Positions 11,603 to 20,298 of a stretch of 64,000 nt of DNA are shown piece by piece. The notes beneath the pieces are model-generated. The model was not told where the DNA came from. It made no database searches and worked only from the letters and a program-made list of their open reading frames with translations. The position numbers were made by a program, and so were the translations under genes. Origin of the DNA: Diphasiastrum complanatum. Its lineage: Eukaryota > Streptophyta > Lycopodiopsida > Lycopodiales > Lycopodiaceae. The stretch covers positions 33,675,174 to 33,739,173 of the forward strand of contig CM055110.1 in the NCBI GenBank assembly GCA_029204225.1, written 5' to 3'. The stretch's first letter is position 1; every line of letters starts with the position of its first letter.

Positions 11603-12522
11603 TGTTGCGCCGGCGCCTCAAAGGGCGCTGGGACTTGAGCGGTTTCCCCAACACGCGCTTAAGTCTAACATTCATCCATCATGCACTTACATAATAGCCA
11701 ACTCAGAAACGTAACAAGCTTAACCATTCAGACTTAAGAAAACTGGAATCCCAACCAACCCAAAAGCCAACTCAGAATCCGTCCCCAAAAGGTAACCAAA
11801 GGCAAAGACAAGCCACACATGAAATCCAAGGCATAGTGGTCGCCAAACTGACCAATTGGCATAGCGGCAAGCCCCATGTCGATGACATGGACCCTTAGGC
11901 GCCAGCGACGGCAAAAGGTTGTAGTAAGGGTCCTTCCACTTGGACCAGTCCCGGAGGCGAAACCGAAATGGTAATCATCCCCAAGGATCAACTTTATTAG
12001 ATTCGGAAGAGGTTACATTCATACATAGACTGACCGGTCTCGGGGCCACCAACACGTGCTGGGCATTGTGCCTGGCTCGTGCTGGTAGAGGGAGCTGAGA
12101 CCTGGCGACTGGATTCCTGGCGCTGGTTGATCTACCCAAGTTTCTGTCTGCCGGACTCCCCCTATAGTTCTGCTGTGATTCGGCGCACCCCCTCTGGTTT
12201 GAAACATAGTGCTTTCTGGTAAAGCACGCTTTTTAGGACTTAGTTTTTATTTTGCTGATTAAGCCTAGCAAGCCTGGCAGAATCAGTCTGGCTCCCGGAC
12301 ATGGGACCCGGGAGCCGTCCTGGCGGCCGAATCAACCTGCTTTCCTGACTAGGCCATGACTCGAGCTCCAGAGCTAGCTCATGACTTTGTGACTACTTGA
12401 CTGGCTCACCACAGGTCGGAGGCTCAGTCCTTGACATTCTAACTTGCTCTGGGACCTTAGGGAGTGTCACCCCTTTGAGTCTTACAGGGCACGCTGGGTG
12501 CACCCAAGTCAGCTTTACAACA
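11603..12522 (-). mobile_element. family B LTR (920 bp), minus orientation
   Basis: TG...CA bounded: TGTTGTAAAGC on the minus strand at 12522 and GGCGCAACA at 11603. It has the same length and ends as the solo LTR at 29392-30311. The right side continues into a purine tract (AGGGGAGGA on the minus strand) and family B internal sequence, so this is the 3' LTR of a minus-strand element. An AATAAA signal lies at the same place as in the other B copies. Confidence 0.85.
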
Positions 12523-12842
12523 TCCTCCCCTCGTTTGAGAAAGCTGATGTCCTCATCAGGGCCAAACTAGAACCTAAGACTCATGGCACGGGCTTAATTC
12601 ACCGGCCAGACTTTAGTCACATATACAAGGGCACGGGCTTGATTCACCGGCCAAAGGAAACCAACTGTAAAGCAGAGTAATGATATTGTGTTTTACACCC
12701 AGCACAGGAAAAGTGTGGATCTAGTTCACTTACGTAAAACCTATGTGAAGCTGCTGCACTTAGACATCAAACTGAAGCTCACTCCTCAATGAGAAATGCG
12801 GCTTACTTTATTAGCATGAAAGAAAAAGGTACTCACGGCTCC
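12523..12842 (-). mobile_element. 3' end of family B internal region, minus orientation
   Basis: Inverted copy of 19273-19592, including the PPT and the sequence after the protease gene. It stops at GGAGCCGTGAG where the plus-strand LTR A begins at 12843. The element is cut off here: its gag, leader and 5' LTR are absent. Confidence 0.8.
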
Positions 12843-14089
12843 TGTTGTAAAGCTACCTTTACAAGCTTTACTTCCGGCGCCATCGGCGCCAGCTATGTCC
12901 CCGGCGCCAGCAGCGCCCCTGCTGCTCCCGGCGCCAACGGCGTCGGCGCCGCTCCCGGCGCCACTGTGACCAGAATCCAGCCGGCGCCAAGTTCCTATGG
13001 CTGAAAATCTTTGATCGGTTCTAGCGAAGTCCAGAGAGCTCAGATCGATGTGCAATCACCTCACACGATCTAAGCATGATTTAAGGAAGCCTTGGGGATC
13101 AATAAAATCTAGAGAGAGAAAATGACTTTCTAGAAAGAGAAAATCCTAGAGAGAGAAAAACGTGCTTTACCAGCTTGGGTAGAGTGCTTGGTATGAGGGG
13201 GGGGTGCCGAATCACACCAATACTATAGGGGAGTGCGGGTTGCGACTCAGGGCGAGCTCCAACCAAGTCTCAGCCTCCCTTGCTGGAATGTTGTCATGGC
13301 TCTCGCCTTGGCATGCTAGCGCCCCGGAGACTAGGGTCGGTCACACACTTGAAATGTAACCTTCTCAGATTTATCAATAAAGTGGGATTTTCCTCAAACT
13401 GACTCTGATTACCTTCTGGGTTTCAGTGTTCGGTAAAAGCGCCAGTTGTAAGGCCGCTTTCAAAATTTTTAACTTGGCACATAGTTGAGGGTCGTATCCC
13501 GGGACGCCAGCGGTATGCCGTCGGGACCATTCGGTCCGTGGCGCCAGCGGTATGCTGTCGGGACCATTTGGTCCAAGAACTGGTTGTTTCCATATCTGTC
13601 GCGGCTTGTGGTTCTGAGTGTTCCTTGCATGAACGTGAATGGGTTAAGCTCTTGGGGAACGGGCTCTAACCTGTCGGCTGAGTTGGATGGCTTGCTTGGG
13701 TGGATGTTACCTGTTTATGGTTGTCCAGTCTGGCGTGGCGCCAGGTTGGCTTCCAGCGCTCGTGACGAAGCTTTCAGTTGGTTAAGTCTGATGTAAGTCA
13801 GACCGCTTGCTTGGAACGGATGTTACTCGTTTGTAACGGAGCTTTGAGTTGGTTAAGTTTGATGTATGTCGGGCGGCTTGCTTGGAGGGAAGTCACCCAC
13901 GTCGGGACCCTCGATCTGGCATGGCGCCAGGTTGGATCTCAATGTTGGTTTTCAGAACTTCAAGTTGGTTAAGTCTGATCGTTGTTGGCGAGTTGGCTGC
14001 TTGTATGTCAAGTGGGTTTGGATGGCAAGAGTTGAAGGCTGGGAAGCTAAGTCGTGGTTCTCGGCTCCCTTTGGGATGCCTGTGCTACA
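12843..14089 (+). mobile_element. family A 5' LTR, full length (1247 bp)
   Basis: Starts TGTTGTAAAGCTACC and ends GTGCTACA two bases before a tRNA-iMet primer binding site, which fixes both ends. The first 120 bases carry many GGCGCC hexamers. AATAAA at 13376-13381 is the likely polyadenylation signal. Other A copies (8266, 9954, 22192, 28384, 30312, 31793) are pieces of this unit. No matching 5-bp duplication was found between 12838-12842 and the end of the 3' copy at 30475. Confidence 0.85.
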
Positions 14090-14091
14090 TG

Positions 14092-14104
14092 TGGTATCAG
14101 AGCC
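14092..14104 (+). promoter_or_regulatory. primer binding site, initiator tRNA-Met
   Basis: TGGTATCAGAGCC, 13 bases complementary to the 3' end of plant initiator tRNA-Met, two bases after LTR A. It primes minus-strand cDNA synthesis and proves plus orientation of this element. Confidence 0.9.
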
Positions 14105-14169
14105 GACTGGCCGGTCAGCTATGTGGATCTCACGGAAATGGCCACGGTTTGGGGTTCATCAAGACAACT

Positions 14170-14570
14170 GTTGTGCAAGGTGCTGCCCACAGTGTAAGCA
14201 CGGGTGCGTCCACGGTCGGGATGGTCGGCAGAACGGGGGACTTGATGAGTCAAGGTGCTGCCCTTGAGGTGTAAGCACGGTCAGTTCTCGCGGTTCGGGC
14301 CTGGCGCTGTCTGCACGTAGGACGGATGAGGCAAAGTGCTGCCTAGGGAGGTGAAAGCACGGTCTGTACCTTGTGGGGTGCGGGGCGACATATTCGAACT
14401 GTACGGGTTAACCATTGATACAGAGATGCTGCTCGAATTCGGGTGTAAAGCACGGGTGGTTAGCTGCCGGTGCAGGATAGCTGCCGATCGTTTAGCTATA
14501 AGGGCTATCGACCAAAAAGTGGTGGGGCGTGACTGAGGCAATGTGCTGCTTAATGGTGAAAGCACGGATA
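14170..14570 (+). repeat. leader array of five short inverted repeats
   Basis: Downstream of the PBS a module recurs five times: GTGCT-GC, a 12-18-base spacer, then (A)AGCAC-GG. Arms are 14180-14184/14197-14201, 14255-14259/14274-14278, 14336-14340/14356-14360, 14427-14430/14450-14453 and 14543-14547/14561-14565. Each can fold to a small hairpin in the genomic RNA. The spacing is about 60-115 bases and the intervening sequence is not conserved between modules. A role in RNA packaging, dimerisation or translation is only a hypothesis. Confidence 0.75.
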
Positions 14571-14830
14571 GTTGGAGGGGTGTCCTATGTGGGCTGATTC
14601 CGTGATCGATTTGCATGGGCGCGGCCAGGCAAAGGTCCGTTGGCAGGACCATCTCAAAGGGGGACCTTGCCTTTGTTACTTGTTAGTAAACCTGCCTGAG
14701 TGTCTTACTTGTATGTATTCGTGATGAGTCTTAGTACTCGTGCTTTGCCTGGTTTACATGATTGCTTGTGATACAAGGAGCTGATGAACCTTTTCTTTTG
14801 AAGGCTGATACCATCAAACAAAGAGGACTA

Positions 14831-15334
14831 CAGAATCTGTGGGGCGGATTCGAAGTTCAAGTACTCACACGTGAACGACAACGAAACGACTCAATGTTTG
14901 CAAAGGATGGATGACTAGCCTGTTTCTTGGGTTAGTTTCATTTGCGACAACGCCCACCAGACGCAAGCAGGAAGTCAAAAGTTGTAAAGGGCCATTTCAG
15001 GGGAGATCTTCTATGGAGCAGTTGGTCTTCATTTTGGGACGGCCACCTTCGGAACTGAAACTCACTGAGCATGGGTGATATCCAGAATCTGTGGGGCGGA
15101 TTTGCAGTTCAAGTACTCACACGTGAACGACAACGAAACGACTCAATGTTTGCAAAGGATGGATGGCTAGCCTATTTCTTGGGTTAGTTTCGTTTGCGAC
15201 AACGCCCACCAGACGCAAGCAGGAAGTCAAAAGTTGGAAAGGGCAATTTCAGGGGAGATCTTCTATGGAGCAGTTGGTCTTCATTTTGGGACGGCCACCT
15301 TCGGAACTGAAACTCACTGAGCATGGGTGGTATC
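14831..15334 (+). repeat. two-copy 252-bp tandem duplication in family A internal region
   Basis: The block starting CAGAATCTGTGGGGCGGA at 14831 repeats at 15083 with few changes, through the CTCACTGAGCATGGGTG end. The homologous stretch at 20593-20860 has a single copy, so the duplication arose in this copy. No protein motif. Confidence 0.85.
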
Positions 15335-16255
15335 CAGTATCAGTTGGGTTTTTCCTCAAAGGGGAAAAGACTAGGATCCTCTTCAGAGATTGGCAACAAG
15401 TTGGATCGAGCCATAATCCTAGCAGATGGGAAGCAAAGTGTTGGAAAGGCTTTTTGTCTGAAGAACTCTACTCTAAAGTCTGATCAGCTGATTTATTAAG
15501 TGGAGGGGAACTATCACACACACCTCTCTCTTGGGGCAAATTTTGAATTAAAGTTGATCAAAATGGGGGCAAATTCAAGGTGACCTAGCCATACTCACAC
15601 GAGGAGACTGGCGAACTTTGGACCTAATAAGTTGACAAGTTTTTGTTGTGGAAAGGAAAGTTTGTTATAGGCTTTCTCTGGACCAGCAATGATGAGGAAA
15701 CATATGAGTACGCTGGCTTGTGTTACGTGTAAGGCAGCTAATCAATGAAGGAACTGAGAAAGTTGAGTCTTGCATGAGAGACTTGGTATTTCGAACGGAC
15801 GCTAAGGGACAGTTCGCGTGAGATCGGACTAGTGCAAACTCTGGGTGCATGTGTCTGATTCAAAGAGAGCTACTTGAAGCCAAGCTCGATGTACACTTCT
15901 TGTTTTGACTGTGAGGCAACTGACCAGTGATGGAATTGTGAAAGTCAAGTTTTGCGCGACGGACATGGTGCTTCAAACAAACGCGAAGAGATAGTTCGGA
16001 TGCGGATCAAACTGGTGCGACCCTTTGGCTTTCCACGAGGTCAATGGTTACATTTGGGCTGATTCAAAGAGCTACTTTAAGCTAAGTGAGAGGTGCATTG
16101 CGGAGTACTCAATCTTTGCCTACCTTAAAGAGCCAAGATGGAAAAGTATCAAGATCAGGCTGGGACAAGGAGAGAAATCAAGGTGCAGAAGCAACAAGGC
16201 ACGAAGTGGACCATAAAGTGTGCAATCAAACGATAAATCCTTCGGCTCAGGGACA
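15335..16255 (+). mobile_element. family A internal region, first copy
   Basis: Matches 20860-21770 closely and 9160-9950 in inverted form. It is non-coding apart from ~63-codon frames without known domains. It breaks off at about 16255 (GGCTCAGGGA) where the second leader copy begins, before the PPT seen in the other copy. Confidence 0.7.
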
Positions 16256-17010
16256 ACCGTTGCGCAAGGTACTGCCCACAGTGTAAGCACGGGTGCGTCC
16301 ACGGTCGGGGTGGTCGGCAGAACGGGAGACTTGATGAGTCAAAGTGCTGCCCTCGAGGTGTAAGCACGGTCAGTTCTCGCGGTTCGGGCCTGGCGCTGTC
16401 TGCACGTAGGTCGGATGAGGCAAAGTGCTGCCTAGGTAGGTGAAAGCACGGTCTGTACCTTGTGGGGTGCGGGGCGACATATTCGAACTGTACGGGTTAA
16501 CCATTGATACAGAGATGCTGCTCGAATTCGGGTGTAAAGCACGGGTGGTTAGCTGCCGGTGCGGGATAGCTGCCGATCGTTTAGCTATAAGGGCTATCGA
16601 CCAAAAAGTGGTGGGGCGTGACTGAGGCAATGTGCTGCTTAATGGTGAAAACACGGATGGTTGGATGGATGTTTCCCCGTGGGCTAATTCTGTGATAGAT
16701 TTGTGTGGGCGCGGCTAGGCAAAGGTCCTACGTCCGGTCTCAGGGGGGGTTTGTGGCTTGAGAGGGATCCTCTGTGTTTGCTTTGGTTGGTATGTTCCGT
16801 TTGTCGTGTGCTTGCTTGGACACAAATGACCTGGTTCCTACTTGGCTCTCAGGTGATGTGGGCGTGCTAAGTTTGAGGAAGGGATATTTTCATTGAAGCT
16901 GATTTAATAAAGAAGAAAAGAGAGCTGTGGGGCCTGGCTGACAGAAGGGAGAGCTTCAAATATAAAAAGGATTGAGGCAATAATCTGTTGGAAGTACACC
17001 TCTGACTATA
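16256..17010 (+). mobile_element. second leader copy, upstream of gag
   Basis: From 16256 to about 16730 this repeats the leader at 14167-14660 with its inverted-repeat modules (some arms mutated, for example GTACT for GTGCT near 16270). Then 16730-17010 is unique and leads into gag. There is no LTR or PBS in front of it, so the 5' end of this gag-bearing element was lost, probably by recombination between leaders. Confidence 0.7.
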
Positions 17011-18288
17011 ATGGAGGACCATCTTGAAGAGTTACGAGCACTGACGGACGGAGAAGAGCTGACTCGAGAATACAGCTCTCGCATGCATCGAGATGGCACC
17101 AGGTCCAAGTCGAGAAAGAAAGAGCGTATGCACTCCACAATGGCGCCCCTCCATGAAGAGATGGGTGGCCCTTCTGAACCTACACCAAGAGATGAACCCT
17201 TGCCAGAGGCACAACAGGACCTCTTTGAAGTGAAGATGCGGCAATACTTATCAAGCGCAATGACGGCTATGCTTAGCGAGGTGAAGAAGGATAGAGAAAC
17301 CGAAAGGAAAGAATGGCAAACATCCTTGCGAGCCATGAATCTTACTCAAATTAACCTTGCTAGAGAAATGAGAGACGGGCTAACACAGCTCGAAGCCAGG
17401 TTTGAAGAGTTGGAAGCAACTAGGGAGAATGCAGTGGCGCCTCCTCCACAGATACCAAGAGAACCACGAGCGCGAACCACGGAGGGCCCAAGAAAGACTG
17501 CCAAAGTGAAAGCACCACCTACTTTCAAAGGAGAGCGTGACATTCGAGTTGTGGAAGATTGGTTGTTTCACATAGACCATTACTTCCGTCTAATGAACAC
17601 TCCTGAGGAAGAAAGAACTGACTTGGCATTAGCATATTTTGAGGGCTACACTACAAATTGGTACCGGATGGCAGGGATGCATTTTCAAACATGGGACGCA
17701 TTCAAAGCCGCGTTACGATTGGAGTTCATACCGAAGGATTCACACATGAGATTGAGGACAGAATTATCGGGGCTCAAACAGAAAGGGTCATTGCGAGAGT
17801 ACCTCAATAGATTCAGACAGAGTGTATGGGTTATTGAAGATATGTCCGAGGCGGACAAAACTCATTACCTATTGTCTGGAATGCAATCCTGGACCCGACG
17901 TGCGATAGACAGCTACATGCCCCATGATTTCAATTCAACTATTCGAGCGGCTGAAATGGTTTGTGATTATGAGAGCACATTGGCACCAGCTGCTCCCGCA
18001 ACCTCAACAAGAGTATTTAGTGGATCCAGACCGAGTCCGAGCTTCTTTTCAAGGGGGGACTCAGCTCCAAATGGCAACCAAGCCTCGAGTAGCGTGAATA
18101 AATTCCCAACAAAAACAGGGTTTGGCAACCAAGGCAACAATGGAGGGAACATGTTCCAGAGAAGAAACAATGTTGGACCTTCAGCTAGTCACAGCAACAG
18201 CTCACCAACAGTGGGCAGTTCCATGCGTTGCTTCAACTGTCATCAGCAAGGTCACTCTTGGAGATCATGTCCCCAAACCATTGAATAA
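17011..18288 (+). CDS. gag: Ty3/gypsy-type gag polyprotein
   Basis: Uninterrupted 425-codon frame. Residues 1-60 are charged (SRKKERMHS region); about 60-140 look coiled-coil-like with many Glu/Lys; 165-330 carry the retrotransposon gag (capsid) signature: PPTFKGERDIRVVEDWL, TTNWYRM, LRLEFIP, LKQKGSLREYLNRF. The C-terminus is Ser/Asn/Gly-rich and ends in one CCHC zinc knuckle, CFNCHQQGHSWRSC, just before the stop. Gag packages the element RNA in cytoplasmic particles. The start Met is the first in the frame and fits the homologous N-terminus. The protease follows in the +1 frame. The frame is intact, so it could still be translated. Confidence 0.92.
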   Translation: MEDHLEELRALTDGEELTREYSSRMHRDGTRSKSRKKERMHSTMAPLHEEMGGPSEPTPRDEPLPEAQQDLFEVKMRQYLSSAMTAMLSEVKKDRETERKEWQTSLRAMNLTQINLAREMRDGLTQLEARFEELEATRENAVAPPPQIPREPRARTTEGPRKTAKVKAPPTFKGERDIRVVEDWLFHIDHYFRLMNTPEEERTDLALAYFEGYTTNWYRMAGMHFQTWDAFKAALRLEFIPKDSHMRLRTELSGLKQKGSLREYLNRFRQSVWVIEDMSEADKTHYLLSGMQSWTRRAIDSYMPHDFNSTIRAAEMVCDYESTLAPAAPATSTRVFSGSRPSPSFFSRGDSAPNGNQASSSVNKFPTKTGFGNQGNNGGNMFQRRNNVGPSASHSNSSPTVGSSMRCFNCHQQGHSWRSCPQTIE

Positions 18289-19225
18289 GCAGATCATGGC
18301 TGCCATTGAAGGATTTGATAGGATGGAGAGAGAGGCATTTGATCAAGAAGATGGTGAACAAGATGATGAAGAGGACCCAGAAACGGATTTGACGGAGTCT
18401 GACCTGAATGCCTTGCAACAGATAGGGGCACTTGCGGCTTATCGTGAACATCTTATCGCGACTCCTGCGAGAGGATCCAAGTTATTGTACCTGAAAGGCT
18501 GTATTCAAGGTAGGATCATTTACTTCATGGTAGACCTGGGGGCGTCACATAACTACTTGTCAGAAAAACTGACAGGAGAATTGGACATCCAATGTGAAGA
18601 AAATGTGACTCCTATTTGTGTGGAGACCGCGAAAGGTACAATGACCACTTGTAGATTGGCAACCAACTTACCAATCTCTCTGGGAGCCTGGAAGAATCGA
18701 CTAACGTTCACAATCTTGAAGATGGATGCCTTCGACGCTATTTTGGGATTAAGCTGGTTTAACGAACATGTGGTGGCCTTCTTGGCAAAAGGGGTTAGCC
18801 TTGTGTTATTATATAATGGCAGGAGACCTTGTGTCGTCAGAGCTGTGCCAGGGGACCAACTAGAAAAGAACGACACAAATGAACCTGAGCCAACCATTCC
18901 TCCCAATCTCATTCACCTATTTAACGAAGGACAAACAACAGTGACAGACCAGCTGACACGGGAACAAATGGAGCCAAAATTGCCTATAGTCTCTACATCA
19001 AAGGTGAATTCAAGTGCCGATGCAGAGCTGAAGGAGCTCACCTTGTGTGACCAAGCGAAAACTCACTTTTTTAATGAAAGACATCCAACAGTGACAAACC
19101 AGCTGACGCGAGGTCAAATGGAGCCAACATTGCCTGCAGTTTCTACGTCAAAGGTGAATCTAAGTGCCGATGCAGAGCTCAAGGAGCTCAACCTGGACGA
19201 CCAAACGAAATATCTAGAGTCCTAG
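18263..19225 (+). CDS. retropepsin-like protease with C-terminal repeats
   Basis: Frame +1 relative to gag. The open frame extends back to 18122, but that part overlaps gag as a shadow, so I place the meaningful start near the gag stop. An acidic linker (QDDEEDPETDLTES) precedes a retroviral-type aspartic protease fold: IIYFMVDLGASHNYLS carries the catalytic Asp with Leu where Ser or Thr is usual, and DAILGLSWF is the second conserved ILG block. After the protease come two tandem 50-residue repeats (18919-19068 and 19069-19218) with the core QLTR.QMEP.LP. The frame ends TKYLES-stop. There is no RT, RNase H or integrase after it, so the element is non-autonomous or internally deleted. Confidence 0.8.
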   Translation, partial: DHVPKPLNKQIMAAIEGFDRMEREAFDQEDGEQDDEEDPETDLTESDLNALQQIGALAAYREHLIATPARGSKLLYLKGCIQGRIIYFMVDLGASHNYLSEKLTGELDIQCEENVTPICVETAKGTMTTCRLATNLPISLGAWKNRLTFTILKMDAFDAILGLSWFNEHVVAFLAKGVSLVLLYNGRRPCVVRAVPGDQLEKNDTNEPEPTIPPNLIHLFNEGQTTVTDQLTREQMEPKLPIVSTSKVNSSADAELKELTLCDQAKTHFFNERHPTVTNQLTRGQMEPTLPAVSTSKVNLSADAELKELNLDDQTKYLES

Positions 19226-19592
19226 GGGACTCATCCAGATGTGCGACGACAATGACATATCTGAGGCTTAAGGGAGCCGTGAGTACCTTTTTCTTTCATG
19301 CTAATAAAGTAAGTCGCATTTCTCATTGAGGAGTGAGCTTCAGTTTGATGTCTAAGTGCAGCAGCTTCACACAGGTTTTACGTAAGTGAACTAGATCCAC
19401 ACTTTTCCTGTGCTGGGTGTAAAACACAATATCATTACTCTGCTTTACAGTTGGTTTTCTTTGGCCGGTGAATCAAGCCCGTGCCCTTGTATATGTGACT
19501 AAAGTCTGGCCGGTGAATTAAGCCCGTGCCATGAGTCTTAGGTTCTAGTTTGGCCCTGATGAGGACATCAGCTTTCTCAAACGAGGGGAGGA
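19226..19592 (+). mobile_element. 3' internal end of family B with polypurine tract
   Basis: Non-coding tail after the protease, identical in layout to the inverted copy at 12523-12842. It ends with the purine tract ACGAGGGGAGGA (19581-19592), which primes plus-strand DNA synthesis, directly before LTR B. A short direct repeat containing GGCCGGTGAAT occurs at about 19463 and 19510. Confidence 0.8.
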
Positions 19593-20298
19593 TGTTGTAA
19601 AGCTGACTTGGGTGCACCCAGCGTGCCATGTAAGACTCAAAGGGGTGACACTCCCTAAGGTCCCATAGCAAGTTAGAATGTCAAGGACTGAGCCTCCGAC
19701 CTGTGGTGAGCCAGTCAAGTAGTCACAAAGTCATGAGCTAGCTCTGGAGCTCGAGTCATGTCCTAGTCAGGAAAGCAGGTTGATTCGGCCGCCGGGACGG
19801 CTCCCGGGACCCATGTCCGGGAGCCAGACTGATTCTGCCAGGCTTGCCAGGCTTAATCAGCAAAATAAAAACTAAGTCCTAAAAAGCGTGCTTTACCAGA
19901 AAGCACTATGTTTCAAACCAGAGGGGGTGCGCCGAATCACAGCAGAACTATAGGGGGAGTCCGGCAGACAGAAACTTGGGCAGCTCAACCAGCGCCAGGA
20001 ATCCAGTCGCCAGGTCTCAGCTCCCTCTACCAGCACGAGCCAGGCACAATGCCCAGCACGTGTTGGTGGCCCCGAGACCGGTCAGTCTATGTATGAATGT
20101 GACCTCTTCCAAATCTAATAAAGTTGATCCTTGGGATGATTACCATTTTGGTTTCGCCTCCGGGACTGGTCCAAGTGGAAGGACCCTTACTACAACCTTT
20201 TTGCGTTGCTGGTGCCTAAGGGTCCATGTCATCGACATGGGGCTTGCCGCTATGCCAATTGGTCAGTTTGGCGACCACTATGCCTTGGATTTCATGTG
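19593..20298 (+). mobile_element. family B LTR, 3' truncated
   Basis: Begins TGTTGTAAAGCTGACTTGGG after the PPT and follows the 920-bp LTR B for about 706 bases with its AATAAA near 20117. At about 20296-20299 it switches within a short GTGG microhomology into family A leader sequence (GGCGTGACTGAGG), matching 14525. The missing last 214 bases point to a recombination or template-switch joint. Confidence 0.8.

Noticed and set aside
12786-13055. Gly/Ala-rich frame in LTR A
   Set aside because: Result of the GGCGCC array; varies in length and frame between copies.
19435-19671. 78-codon frame present in family B at 12444-12680 and 19435-19671
   Set aside because: It spans the internal 3' end, PPT and LTR start, which are non-coding in LTR elements; shared because the element is repeated.
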